Shown here piece after piece: positions 43,186 through 51,950 of a DNA stretch of 64,000 nt. This DNA is from Kribbella sp. CA-293567 (GTDB lineage Bacteria; Actinomycetota; Actinomycetes; Propionibacteriales; Kribbellaceae). A model generated the notes under the pieces. That model did no database searches, was not told the origin of the DNA, and saw nothing but the letters and a program-made list of their open reading frames with translations. A program made the translations under genes and the position numbers. Where the stretch lies: positions 5,952,001 through 6,016,000 of the forward strand of contig NZ_CP114065.1 in NCBI RefSeq assembly GCF_027627575.1. Direction: 5' to 3'. Each line of letters begins with the position of its first letter. Position 1 is the stretch's first letter.

Positions 43186-43653
43186 CTACCGCCGCCGGTC
43201 GCTCAGCGCCCGCTGCGCCTCGCGGTCAGCCTGGCGCTCAGCCAGCGCGTGCCGCTTGTCGTAGTCCTTCTTACCGCGTCCGGTGGCCAGCTCGACCTTG
43301 GCGTAGCCGTCCTTGAAGTACAGCGACAGCGGGATCAGCGACACCCCCTGCTGCTCCACGGCCTTGATCAGCTTCTGCATCTCGTCCTTGTGCAGCAGCA
43401 GCTTGCGGGTCCGCCGGGGCTCGTGATTGGTCCACGTGCCGTGCGTGTACTCCGGGATGTGCATGTTCTGCAGCCAGAGCTCGTTGCCCCGCACGGACGC
43501 GAAGGCGTCGACGAGCGAGGCCCGACCCAGCCGCAGGGACTTCACCTCGGTCCCGGTCAGCACGAGTCCGGCCTCCACCACGTCGTCGATGTGGTAGTCG
43601 TGTCGCGCCTTGCGATTCTGCGCGATCGGTTTGTGACCGGTCTGTTTCACCAT
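43186..43653 (-). CDS. smpB: SsrA-binding protein SmpB
   Basis: 155 residues, the family's normal length. It contains [40 protein letters not shown], the [26 protein letters not shown] core and a basic C-terminal tail ([28 protein letters not shown]) that enters the mRNA channel. It binds tmRNA and delivers it to stalled ribosomes. ATG 43653 starts 21 bases after the M23 peptidase stop; ssrA is ~0.8 kb downstream. Confidence 0.97.
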   Translation of the reverse strand: MVKQTGHKPIAQNRKARHDYHIDDVVEAGLVLTGTEVKSLRLGRASLVDAFASVRGNELWLQNMHIPEYTHGTWTNHEPRRTRKLLLHKDEMQKLIKAVEQQGVSLIPLSLYFKDGYAKVELATGRGKKDYDKRHALAERQADREAQRALSDRRR

Positions 43654-43674
43654 CCGACCAGTATCCCAGACAGG

Positions 43675-45135
43675 TCAGAGCCACTTCATCGGATTAACCA
43701 CCCGGCCGTCCTGGTACACCATGAAGTGCAGGTGGCAGCCGGTCGAGTAGCCCGTCGTTCCGACGTACCCGATCACCTGGCCCTTGCGGACCCGCTGACC
43801 GCTGCTCACGTTGTACTTCGACAGGTGGTTGTAGACCGTCGTGACCGACGACCCGTCGATCACGCCGTGTGACACGAACAGGCGGTTGCCGTAGCCACCG
43901 TTGTAGTACTTGTCGGTCACCCGCCCGCCGGCCGCCGCGCGGATCGGCGTACCGCAGCCGGCGCCGAAGTCGGTGCCGTCGTGCAGCTTCCAGTAGTGCA
44001 GGACCGGGTGGAACCGCATCCCGAACGGTGAGGTGATGTAGGTCTTGATCGGGTAGCTCAGCCCGGACGAGTTGCTCGGCGGCGGGTCGTCCGGGACGTC
44101 CCGCGGTGGCCGGTTCTCCTTCTTGGCGCGCTCCCGCTCAGCCTTCTCCCGCGCGGCCTTGCGCTTGGCGGCCGCCGCTGCTGCCGCGGCCTTCTCGGCC
44201 TTGGCCCGGGCGATCAGGATCTGCTCGACCCTGCCTCGCTCTGCCAGCAGCGCGTTGTACTGCGCCTGCTCGGAGTTCCTGTCCCGCTCAGCGGCCTTCA
44301 GCGTCGTCTGCTTGGCCGCGGCCAACGTGGCCGCCTCAGCCTTGTCGGCGGCGACCTGCCGGGTCAGCGCGGCGACCTCCTTGACCGTGCGAGCAGCCTC
44401 GGCGCGCTGGGCCGAGACGATCTTCTCCGCGGCGGCGACCTTGACCCGCTTGTTCGCGAGCTGCGCCTGGGAGTTGTTCAGCCGGGTGATCGTGTTGCTC
44501 TGGATCCCGAACACGTTCCGCTGCACCTGGATGCCGTTGGCGACATCGGCCGGGGAGGCGCCGTTGAGCACGATCGAGAGCCCGACCAGACTGTTCTGCT
44601 GCTGGTACGCCGACTGCGCGGCGCGGCCGGCCAGCTGCTTCTGCTTCAGGATCACCCGCTCGCCCTCGGCGACGTCCGAGACCGCCTCCCGCAGCGCCTT
44701 CTCGGCCCGCCTGAGCTTGCCGGCGGCAACGGCATCGGCCGCCTTCGCGGCAGCGAGCTTGCCCTGCGCAACGGCGTACCGGACCGAGACGGCCTTGTAC
44801 CGCGTCTCCGCCTGGGTGTAGGCGGCGACGGACTTGGCGACCTGGTCGTAGGACTGCTGCAGCTCGGTCTTCTGCTCGGTGATCTGCGAGTCGAGCTGCT
44901 TCTTCTTCGCGGCCGGATCCGGTGGGTCCGCCTGGGCAGGCGCAACCACCGCCAGTGCTCCGGCGGCCATGGACAGGACAACGCAGCAAGCGGCGATGAC
45001 CGTCTGCCGATGCGGCGAACCGCGCAGGCGTTGCCTGGCGGAGCGTGCACTCGGTCCGGCGGCGGCGCCGATGCTGTCGTCTCGCTTGATGCTCCCCCGC
45101 TTGCGCGGGTTCGCACCGGGGAAGTGCGGGACCAC
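43675..45135 (-). CDS. Coiled-coil M23 peptidase (EnvC/RipC-like)
   Basis: 486 residues. A basic N-terminal stretch leads to a signal helix (TVIAACCVVLSMAAGALAVVAPAQA). Residues 75-325 form long Ala/Lys/Glu-rich coiled coils. The M23 LytM domain (about 355-486) has the zinc ligands in LHDGTDFGAG (about 383) and in GCHLHF (about 467), so it should be active on peptidoglycan cross-bridges. Position straight after ftsX suggests that FtsEX regulates it, as for EnvC and mycobacterial RipC. The GTG start has an AAGGGG site. Confidence 0.9.
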   Translation of the reverse strand: MVPHFPGANPRKRGSIKRDDSIGAAAGPSARSARQRLRGSPHRQTVIAACCVVLSMAAGALAVVAPAQADPPDPAAKKKQLDSQITEQKTELQQSYDQVAKSVAAYTQAETRYKAVSVRYAVAQGKLAAAKAADAVAAGKLRRAEKALREAVSDVAEGERVILKQKQLAGRAAQSAYQQQNSLVGLSIVLNGASPADVANGIQVQRNVFGIQSNTITRLNNSQAQLANKRVKVAAAEKIVSAQRAEAARTVKEVAALTRQVAADKAEAATLAAAKQTTLKAAERDRNSEQAQYNALLAERGRVEQILIARAKAEKAAAAAAAAKRKAAREKAERERAKKENRPPRDVPDDPPPSNSSGLSYPIKTYITSPFGMRFHPVLHYWKLHDGTDFGAGCGTPIRAAAGGRVTDKYYNGGYGNRLFVSHGVIDGSSVTTVYNHLSKYNVSSGQRVRKGQVIGYVGTTGYSTGCHLHFMVYQDGRVVNPMKWL

Positions 45136-45192
45136 AGTCGACCCCTTGCTATGGGTGAAAGTGACGTGCTACTGCACGATAGGTCACCCAGG

Positions 45193-46104
45193 TCAGACTT
45201 TGAGGTATTTCCGGGTTGTCAGGAATGTCGGGACGACCGCCAGCACCAGTCCGACCACCACCATGATCAGGGTGGCCCGGAAGGTTTCGGTGGCGCCGAC
45301 CCACTGCCAGACCCGGAACGTCTCCTCGGCCTGCTTCTTGACCAGGAAGTAGACCCCCAGCCACAAGGTGCCGCAGGCAAGGACCGCCCCGATCAGGGCC
45401 GCCAGGATCGCCTCCAGCAGGAACGGCAGCTGGATGTAGAAGTTCGAGGCGCCCACCAGACGCATGATCCCGATCTCCCTTCTCCGGGCGTACGCCGCCA
45501 GCCGGATCGTGTTGGAGATCTGCATCAGCGCCGCCACCAGCAGCAGACCGGCCGCCAGTAGCGCACCCCATCTCAGCTTGTTCAGCGCGTTGAAGAGTGG
45601 ATCCAGATACTGTCTGAGGTCCTGCACGGTGTCGACGCCGGGCAGACCCGACACGGCACTGATCAGGTTCTGGTAGCGCTGTGGATCCTTCAGCTTGACC
45701 CGGAAGGACTCCTGCATCTGGTCCTCGGTCACCGTGCTGACGATCGGCGAGTCCTTGTAGAGCTTCTTGAACTGCTCGAACGCTTCCTTCTTGGACTCCC
45801 CGTAAACACCCTCGGGCGCGGTGTCGGGGTTGGTCTCGATCGCCTGCTTGATCCGGTTCTTCTGCTCGGTGGTCACCTCGGTGCCCGCGCAGCCGCGGCC
45901 GCCGGAGTCCTTGGTGCAGAGGAAGATCGAGATCTGGATCTTGTCGTACCAGTTCCCCTTCATCAGGTCGACCTGCTCGCGGGCGAGCAGCGCGCTGCCG
46001 AACAGCGACAGCGAGACCCAGATGGTGACGACGACGGCGATCGTCATCGAGAGGTTCCGGCGCAGGCCGATGCCCAGGTCGGAGAGGATGTAGTTCAAGC
46101 GCAT
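45193..46104 (-). CDS. ftsX: Cell division protein FtsX
   Basis: 303 residues. A first helix (LSMTIAVVVTIWVSLSLFGSALL) is followed by a periplasmic loop of about 125 residues with two Cys (IFLCTKDSGGRGCAGTE), which may form a disulfide. Three further helices and the cytoplasmic RLAAYARRREIGIMRLVGASNFYIQLPFLLE complete the FtsX fold. With FtsE it transmits ATP-driven changes to a peptidoglycan hydrolase, here probably the M23 protein just downstream. Confidence 0.96.
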   Translation of the reverse strand: MRLNYILSDLGIGLRRNLSMTIAVVVTIWVSLSLFGSALLAREQVDLMKGNWYDKIQISIFLCTKDSGGRGCAGTEVTTEQKNRIKQAIETNPDTAPEGVYGESKKEAFEQFKKLYKDSPIVSTVTEDQMQESFRVKLKDPQRYQNLISAVSGLPGVDTVQDLRQYLDPLFNALNKLRWGALLAAGLLLVAALMQISNTIRLAAYARRREIGIMRLVGASNFYIQLPFLLEAILAALIGAVLACGTLWLGVYFLVKKQAEETFRVWQWVGATETFRATLIMVVVGLVLAVVPTFLTTRKYLKV

Positions 46105-46157
46105 CAGTCAGTCAGTCCCTGTATCAGCCCGGATGAAAGGCAGCGGTCAGGCGGCGG

Positions 46158-46847
46158 TCAGTGCTGGTAGCCGTAGACGCCCCGCGACTCGTCGCGGACG
46201 ACATGGCCGTTCTCCAGCTCGATCACGCGCTTGCGCATCTGGTCGACGATCGAGACGTCGTGGGTGGCCATCACCACGGTCGTCCCGGTCCGGTTGATCC
46301 GGTCCAGCAGCTTCATGATGCCGACCGAGGTACCGGGGTCCAGGTTTCCGGTCGGCTCGTCGGCGATCAGGATCATCGGCCGGTTGACGAACGCGCGGGC
46401 GATCGCGACCCGCTGCTGCTCACCACCGGACAGCTCGTCCGGCAGCCGGTCCTCCTTGCCGTCCAGACCGACCAGCTCGAGCACCTCGGGCACCGTCTTG
46501 CGGATGTGCGAGCGCGGCTTGCCGATCACCTGCAGGGCGAACGCGACGTTCTCGGAGACCGTCTTGTTCGGCAGCAGCCGGAAGTCCTGGAAGACGGTGC
46601 CGATCTGCCGGCGCATCTGCGGGATCCGCCAGCTGGCCAGCCGGTTCAGGTCCTTGCCGGCCACCATGATGTGTCCCTTGGTGGTCCGGTGCTCGCGCAG
46701 GACGAGGCGCAGGAACGTCGACTTGCCGGAACCGGAGGTGCCGACCAGGAAGACGAACTCGCCTTTTTCGATCTCGACGTCGACGTTGAGGAGGGCAGCC
46801 TTGGACTGACCCTCGTACGTCTTGGAAACATTCTCGAAGCGGATCAC
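46158..46847 (-). CDS. ftsE: Cell division ATPase FtsE
   Basis: 229 residues. Walker [10 protein letters not shown] (36-44), Q-loop [12 protein letters not shown], signature LSGGEQQR, Walker [13 protein letters not shown] and switch VMATHD are all intact. It is the cytosolic ATPase of the FtsEX divisome complex. GTG 46847 begins [11 protein letters not shown]. The ftsX gene follows after 53 bases. Confidence 0.96.
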   Translation of the reverse strand: MIRFENVSKTYEGQSKAALLNVDVEIEKGEFVFLVGTSGSGKSTFLRLVLREHRTTKGHIMVAGKDLNRLASWRIPQMRRQIGTVFQDFRLLPNKTVSENVAFALQVIGKPRSHIRKTVPEVLELVGLDGKEDRLPDELSGGEQQRVAIARAFVNRPMILIADEPTGNLDPGTSVGIMKLLDRINRTGTTVVMATHDVSIVDQMRKRVIELENGHVVRDESRGVYGYQH

Positions 46848-46933
46848 GTGAGATTCCGGCCGTGGTCGGGAACAGGGAGCAGCGCACAGGTCACCACAAG
46901 GGCACCGTACGCCACCGGTTGCGGCCGTCGATC

Positions 46934-46939
46934 AGTGTA
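46934..46939 (-). promoter_or_regulatory. Candidate -10 box of ftsE
   Basis: TACACT on the reverse strand, giving a leader of about 80 bases. The gap 46848-47046 holds no gene that I can support. The usual neighbour prfB is not seen in this window. Confidence 0.35.
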
Positions 46940-47046
46940 GGTGCTGCGGCAGGCTGCTCCGACTAGGCGTGCCGCCTCGTCCGATACCCGGCGTACGCGG
47001 TACGGGCAGGGCGCGGTACGGCCGGCACAGTGCCGCGCAGTACGGG

Positions 47047-47208
47047 TCAGGCCGGTGCCGGCGCTCCGGGACCGTGCTCGGGCCGGGCGGTCGCGATGCG
47101 GGCCAGTCCGGGCTCGGGTTTACGCCCGGCCTTGCGCGCGGCCTCCACGTGCAGGCGGGCCAGCTCCACTGCCTGGCGGGAGACCCTGACGGTCTTCTTC
47201 TCACCCAT
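47047..47208 (-). CDS. Small basic protein, unknown
   Basis: 53 residues: MGEKKTVRVSRQAVELARLH, then an Arg/Lys-rich and Pro-rich tail. ATG 47208 has a GGAGAC site and overlaps the upstream gene's stop by 8 bases, which supports coupling. The helix VSRQAVELARLHVEAARKAGRK could be amphipathic or bind nucleic acid. No family recognised. Confidence 0.5.
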   Translation of the reverse strand: MGEKKTVRVSRQAVELARLHVEAARKAGRKPEPGLARIATARPEHGPGAPAPA

Positions 47209-47581
47209 CGGCACTGTCTCCCTCGACCACGTCGGCGCCCTGTTCGGCAATATCAGCGTACGCGGCGGAGCCGACCCGGTCGATGGCTACGGCGGCCGTC
47301 AGCGCGGCGACCAGGTCGTAGTCCTCGGCCTGTAACAGCTCCGAGCGCATCAGTGAGCGCAGCGTCACCACCCCGGCGTCCGTGCCGGCCTCGTCGCCGT
47401 CCAGGATCTGCTCGACCGCCCAGCGGACCATCCGCATGGTCTCCTCGCGATGCCGCCAGACGTCCAGCTCGCGATCGGACTTGCGGGTCAGGTAGGCCCC
47501 GAGCGCGACACCGCCGAGCGCGATGAACGGGCTCAGCACGGTGGCGATCACGCCGATCACCCCGATCCAGGTCGGGATCAC
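47201..47581 (-). CDS. Small membrane-anchored protein, unknown
   Basis: 126 residues from GTG 47581: one N-terminal helix (VIPTWIGVIGVIATVLSPFIALGGVALGAYL) then a soluble, acidic domain (KSDRELDVWRHREETMRMVRWAVEQILDGDEAGTDAGVVTLRSLMRSELL). No family assigned. No better start codon lies in frame upstream. A seven-codon frame with a strong ribosome site precedes it and overlaps its GTG. It is divergent from the PfkB kinase and coupled to the 53-residue gene downstream. Confidence 0.6.
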   Translation of the reverse strand: MIPTWIGVIGVIATVLSPFIALGGVALGAYLTRKSDRELDVWRHREETMRMVRWAVEQILDGDEAGTDAGVVTLRSLMRSELLQAEDYDLVAALTAAVAIDRVGSAAYADIAEQGADVVEGDSADG

Positions 47582-47601
47582 GAAGACACCGCGGAACTCA
47601 T
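47578..47601 (-). other. Seven-codon leader frame coupled to the 126-residue gene
   Basis: ATG 47601 follows GGGAGGAA at good spacing and encodes MSSAVSS before TGA; that TGA overlaps the GTG start of the next gene as GTGA. Ribosomes finishing this mini-frame could re-initiate on the GTG, which has no ribosome site of its own. A TAGCAT box (47645-47640, reverse) would start transcription about 30 bases earlier. Confidence 0.4.
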
Positions 47602-47687
47602 CGTGTTCCTCCCAAATCCATGGTGATGGCCGGTCGATGATGCTACGAAGGACAGCACACCAGCTGCCACCGACAATCTGGTACGAC

Positions 47688-47719
47688 GCAGTGTCACCGA
47701 CCGAAGGAGCAGTGTCACC
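47688..47719 (+). repeat. Direct repeat before the PfkB gene
   Basis: GCAGTGTCACC occurs at 47688-47698 and again at 47709-47719, exactly 21 bases (two helical turns) apart, ending 3 bases before ATG 47723. It may be a tandem operator, but no adjacent regulator gene is present. Confidence 0.4.
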
Positions 47720-47722
47720 TTG

Positions 47723-48769
47723 ATGGACGAGCCGGACTGCTACGACGTGTTCGTGCAGGGGACCGTGTTCCTCGACATCGTGCTGACCGGTCTCGAGACC
47801 GCCCCCACCACCGGGACCGAGATCTTCGCCGAGGGGATGGGCTCCTGCCCAGGCGGCGTCGCCAACTTCGCCATCGCCGCCAGCCGGCTCGGGCTGAACA
47901 GCGGCCTGGCCGCCGTCTTCGGCGACGACGTGTACGCCGACTTCTGCTGGCGCACGCTCGCCGACCAGGAGGGCGTCGACCTGTCCCACTCGCGCCGGAT
48001 CGGCCACTGGCACTCCCCCGTGACGGTCTCGATGTCGATCGACCGGGACCGGGCGATGGTCACCCATGCGCACGAGGCGCCCGGCGACCCGAGCAAACTG
48101 GTCGGCCCGGGTCTGCGGACCCGTTCCGCGATCGTGCCGGTCGCCGAGGAACTCCCCAGCTGGACGGCCGAGGCGCGCGAGTCCGGCGCACTGCTGTTCG
48201 GTGACGTGGGCTGGGATCCGACCGACGTCTGGTCCCCCGCGGTCCTCGACGTACTGGACGGCTTCCACGCCTTCACCCCCAACGCGGGTGAGGCAATGGC
48301 CTACACACGGACCGACAGCCCCAAGGCCGCGCTGCACAAACTGGCCGACCGGGTCCCGCTCGCCGTGGTGACGAACGGCTCGGGCGGCGTACTCGCGATC
48401 GACTCACTGACCGGCGAAGAGGAACACATTCCCGCCCTGCCGGTCCGCTCCTACGACCCCACCGGCGCCGGCGACGTCTTCCTCGCCTCCCTGGTCCTGG
48501 GCACGCTCCGCGGCTGGCCCCTCGCCCACCGCCTCGCCTTCGGCAACCTCTGCGCCGGCCTCTCCGTCCAGCACTTCGGCGGCTCCCTCGCCGCCCCCGG
48601 CTGGGGCGACATCATCGACTGGGTCCGCGACCACAGCCGCAGCCACCCCGGCGACGTCGACCCCGCCATCCTGCGCCACTACACCTTCGTCGGCGACGTC
48701 CTCCCAGCCGGCCCGGTCCCGATCGTCCGCCGGGCCGGCGCCACCATCGCCCGACTCTCCGACGCCTGA
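47723..48769 (+). CDS. PfkB-family carbohydrate kinase
   Basis: 348 residues. The N-terminal signature is GSCPGGVANFAIAASRLGLNSGLAAVFGDDVYADF and the C-terminal signature DPTGAGDVFLASLVLGTL (catalytic Asp about 253). The lid strand starts YDVFVQGTVFLDIVL. It phosphorylates a sugar or nucleoside with ATP; the closest kinds are ribokinase or fructokinase-like. The ABC sugar operon 97 bases downstream suggests it acts on the imported sugar. ATG 47723 follows a GAAGGAG at slightly long spacing. Confidence 0.88.
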   Translation: MDEPDCYDVFVQGTVFLDIVLTGLETAPTTGTEIFAEGMGSCPGGVANFAIAASRLGLNSGLAAVFGDDVYADFCWRTLADQEGVDLSHSRRIGHWHSPVTVSMSIDRDRAMVTHAHEAPGDPSKLVGPGLRTRSAIVPVAEELPSWTAEARESGALLFGDVGWDPTDVWSPAVLDVLDGFHAFTPNAGEAMAYTRTDSPKAALHKLADRVPLAVVTNGSGGVLAIDSLTGEEEHIPALPVRSYDPTGAGDVFLASLVLGTLRGWPLAHRLAFGNLCAGLSVQHFGGSLAAPGWGDIIDWVRDHSRSHPGDVDPAILRHYTFVGDVLPAGPVPIVRRAGATIARLSDA

Positions 48770-48803
48770 CGAGAAAAGGCGCGACGGCGGGGCTTGGCGG
48801 TCG

Positions 48804-48809
48804 TAGGGT
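48804..48809 (+). promoter_or_regulatory. Candidate -10 box of the second sugar ABC operon
   Basis: TAGGGT, about 56 bases before ATG 48866; no clear -35. The leader holds the GGAGG ribosome site at 48852-48856. Confidence 0.3.
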
Positions 48810-48865
48810 CGGGGGATCGGTGCGCGGTGTGTGGGACCGCGCCGGGACTGCGGAGGTACGTCGAG

Positions 48866-50155
48866 ATGTCGGGTGCTGGCAACGGATTCAACCGGCGGAG
48901 GTTTCTGGCCGTGGGCGGCGGGCTGGCGGCGCTGGCGGTCACGGGCTGTGGGTCCAACACCGGCCGGGCGCCCGAGGGCGGCTCGGGGTCTTCGGGTGGC
49001 AGACCGGCGTTGTCGCAGTGGTACCACCAGTACGGCGAGCCCGGCACGCAGCAGGCGGTCGAGAAGTACGCCAAGGAGTACGCCGACGCCACCGTGACCG
49101 TGCAGTGGTCGCCGGGTGACTACGACAAGAAGACCGCCTCGGCGCTGCTCACCGACGGCGGACCGGACGTCTTCGAGTACGGCAACGGCCCGAGCATCGA
49201 CATGATCAAGGGCGGCCAGGTCGTCGATCTCACCGAGTTGCTCGGCGACACCAAGTCCGACTTCACCCCGTCGCTGATCGCCCGCAACACCTATCAGGGC
49301 AAGCTGTACGCGATTCCGCAGGTGACGGACATGCAACTGCTCGTCTACCGCAAGAGCCTGCTGTCGGCCGCGGGTGTGCAGCCGCCGACGACCGTGGACG
49401 AGTTGATCGCGGCGGCCAAGAAGCTGACCACCGACAAGGTGAAGGGTCTGTTCGTCGGCAACGACGGAGGCGTCGGCATCCTCGGCGGCCCGGCGCTCTG
49501 GTCGGCCGGCGTCGACTACCTCAAGGAGGACAACACCTTCGGCTTCGACGACCCGGCCGCGGTCGAGTCGCTGCGCAAGCTGCGCGAGTTGTTCACCTCG
49601 AAGGCTTTGTTGCTCGGAGCCCCGACCGACTGGTCCGACCCGTCCGCGTTCACCCAGGGGCTGACCGCGATGCAGTTCACCGGCCTGTGGACGTTCCCGC
49701 AGATCCAGAAGGCGTTCGGCGACGACTTCGGGGTCCTCCCCTGGCCCAAGCTGGACAGTTCGACCGGCGCGCCGAGCGTGACCGTCGGCGCCTACGGCTC
49801 GGCGGTCAGTGCCAAGTCGAAGAACGTCGACGCGGCCAAGAAGTTCGTCAAGTGGCTGTGGGTCGACCAGACCGACAAGCAGCTCGACTGGGCCCAGTCC
49901 TACGGCTTCCACATCCCGGCCCGCAAGAGCCTGGCCGAGAAGGCGGAGAAGCTGAAGTCGGGGCCGGCCGCCGACGCGGTACGGTTCGTGAACGAGAACG
50001 GGCACGCCCAGACGCCGTTGCTGTGGACGCCGAAGTCCGGTACGGCGTACTCGGACGCGCTCAACCGGATCATCAAGAGCGGCTCCGATCCGGCCACCGA
50101 GATCAAGGCGGTCAAGGCGGTCGTGGAGGCAGAGCTCAAGCGCGTCGCCGGCTGA
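48866..50155 (+). CDS. ABC sugar transporter, substrate-binding lipoprotein
   Basis: 429 residues. A twin-arginine signal (NRRRFLAVGGGLAALAVTGC) with a lipobox Cys marks export and lipid anchoring. The family-1 binding fold begins LSQWYHQYGEPGTQQAVEKYAKEY and includes GGPDVFEYGNGPSIDMIKGGQVVDLTEL and YAIPQVTDMQLLVYRKSLL. The sugar is unknown. ATG 48866 is 9 bases after GGAGG. It is the first gene of a four-gene unit. Confidence 0.9.
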   Translation: MSGAGNGFNRRRFLAVGGGLAALAVTGCGSNTGRAPEGGSGSSGGRPALSQWYHQYGEPGTQQAVEKYAKEYADATVTVQWSPGDYDKKTASALLTDGGPDVFEYGNGPSIDMIKGGQVVDLTELLGDTKSDFTPSLIARNTYQGKLYAIPQVTDMQLLVYRKSLLSAAGVQPPTTVDELIAAAKKLTTDKVKGLFVGNDGGVGILGGPALWSAGVDYLKEDNTFGFDDPAAVESLRKLRELFTSKALLLGAPTDWSDPSAFTQGLTAMQFTGLWTFPQIQKAFGDDFGVLPWPKLDSSTGAPSVTVGAYGSAVSAKSKNVDAAKKFVKWLWVDQTDKQLDWAQSYGFHIPARKSLAEKAEKLKSGPAADAVRFVNENGHAQTPLLWTPKSGTAYSDALNRIIKSGSDPATEIKAVKAVVEAELKRVAG

Positions 50156-51075
50156 TGTCGACGATCTCCACCAGGCTTCGCGGCCGCCACGACCGCAACC
50201 TCTGGTTCCTGATCTTCGTCGGCCCGTTCGTGCTCGGGCTGGTGGTGTTCGTCTACGTCCCGATCCTGTGGTCGATCTGGCTGAGCTTCTTCGACGCGTA
50301 CAACACGGTGACGCCGACGAACTTCGTTGGCCTGAGCAACTACCTGGACATGCTGAGGGACTCCTCGTTCCGCTCCAGCCTGCTCACCTTCGTCGTCTTC
50401 GCGCTGTTCATCGTGCCGACCACGTTCGTCGCGTCCCTCGGCCTGGCCCTGCTGGTCAACCGGGCCCGTTTCGCGAAGACCTTCTTCCGCTCGGTCTTCT
50501 TCCTGCCGACGGCCTGCTCGTACGTCGTGGCCTCGCTGATCTGGAAACTCTCGATCTTCTCCGGCGTGCGTTTCGGCCTGATGAACACGGTGCTCGGCTG
50601 GTTCGGGATCGAGCCGGTCGCCTGGCTCTCGGTGACGCAGCCACCGTGGTACTGGCTGGTGATCGTGACCGCGCGGATGTGGCTGCAGGCAGGCTTCTAC
50701 ATGATCCTGTTCCTGGCCGGGCTGCAGCGGATCGCGCCGTCGCTCTACGAGGCGGCCGCGATCGACGGCGCGACGGGGTGGAAGGTGCTGCGCTTCATCT
50801 CGCTGCCACAGCTGCGCGCGACCTCGACCGCCGTACTGCTGCTGCTTCTGATCAACGCGTTCCAGGCGTTCGACGAGTTCTACAACCTGCTGTCCAGCTC
50901 CGGGCAGTACCCGCCGTACGCGAGACCACCGCTGGTCTACCTGTACTACGCGGCGCTCGGCCAGGGCCAGGACTTCGGCCACGGCAGCGCGGGCGCCGTC
51001 ATCCTCACGCTGCTGATCGCGCTGGTCGCCCTCGGCCAGGGACGATTCCTCGGCCTCGGCCGGAAGGAGGACTGA
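50155..51075 (+). CDS. ABC sugar transporter permease (MalF type)
   Basis: 306 residues, six helices, with the EAA loop SLYEAAAIDGATGWKVLRFISLP (about 200-222). The start overlaps the binding-protein stop by one base (TGATG). Confidence 0.93.
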   Translation: MSTISTRLRGRHDRNLWFLIFVGPFVLGLVVFVYVPILWSIWLSFFDAYNTVTPTNFVGLSNYLDMLRDSSFRSSLLTFVVFALFIVPTTFVASLGLALLVNRARFAKTFFRSVFFLPTACSYVVASLIWKLSIFSGVRFGLMNTVLGWFGIEPVAWLSVTQPPWYWLVIVTARMWLQAGFYMILFLAGLQRIAPSLYEAAAIDGATGWKVLRFISLPQLRATSTAVLLLLLINAFQAFDEFYNLLSSSGQYPPYARPPLVYLYYAALGQGQDFGHGSAGAVILTLLIALVALGQGRFLGLGRKED

Positions 51076-51076
51076 G

Positions 51077-51925
51077 ATGGCAGTGGTCCAGCGATCCCGC
51101 GCCGACAAGACCGGCAGCGTGCTCCGGTACGTCGTACTGGGGATCGGCGCGCTCTTCTTCCTGCTGCCGTTCTACCTGCTGGTGCGCAACGGGTTGTCGA
51201 CCGAACAGGACATCACCTCACCGACCTGGAAGCTGTTCCCCACGTCGCTGCAGTGGAGCAACATCACCGACCTGTTCAGCGACCCGGCGGTCCCGATGCT
51301 CCGCTCGCTGGTCAACTCACTGGTGATCGCCGTCGTGCAGACCATCGGCGTCCTGATCATCTCCGGGCTGGCCGGCTACGGCTTGGCCCGGATCCCGTTC
51401 CGCTACGCCGACGCGGTGTTCTACTTCATCGTCGCCACCCTGCTGATCCCGGCGGCGGTGACCTTCGTGCCCAGTTTCGTCCTGGTCTCGTCACTCGGCT
51501 GGGTCAGCACGTTGCGCGGCCTGATCATTCCAGGGCTCTTCCAGGCCTTCGCGACCTTCCTGTTCCGGCAGTACTTCCTCAACTTCCCCCGGGAACTGGA
51601 AGAGGCCGCGGCGCTCGACGGTACGGCGTACTGGGGGACCTTCTGGCGGATCGTCGTCCCGAACTCCAAGGGCTTCATCGCCGCCATCGCCACGATCACC
51701 TTCATCGGCTCCTGGAACGCGTTCCTGTGGCCGCTGGTGATCGCTCCCGACCAGTCCGCGTGGACGGTACAGATCGCGCTCTCCACCTTCCTCACCGCGC
51801 AGACCATCGATCTTCCGCAACTGTTCATCGCCGCCACCATCGCGATCCTGCCGCTGGTGGTGATGTTCGTCTTCCTGCAGCGCTGGATCGTCGAAGGTGT
51901 CGAGCGCTCCGGAATCAGCGAATGA
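51077..51925 (+). CDS. ABC sugar transporter permease (MalG type)
   Basis: 282 residues, six helices, with the EAA loop ELEEAAALDGTAYWGTFWRIVVP and the typical MalG C-terminus (LQRWIVEGVERSGISE). It starts one base after the MalF-type stop. As with the first ABC operon, no ATPase gene is present. Confidence 0.93.
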   Translation: MAVVQRSRADKTGSVLRYVVLGIGALFFLLPFYLLVRNGLSTEQDITSPTWKLFPTSLQWSNITDLFSDPAVPMLRSLVNSLVIAVVQTIGVLIISGLAGYGLARIPFRYADAVFYFIVATLLIPAAVTFVPSFVLVSSLGWVSTLRGLIIPGLFQAFATFLFRQYFLNFPRELEEAAALDGTAYWGTFWRIVVPNSKGFIAAIATITFIGSWNAFLWPLVIAPDQSAWTVQIALSTFLTAQTIDLPQLFIAATIAILPLVVMFVFLQRWIVEGVERSGISE

Positions 51926-51950
51926 AATCCCCTGCACAGAAAGAGAACTC

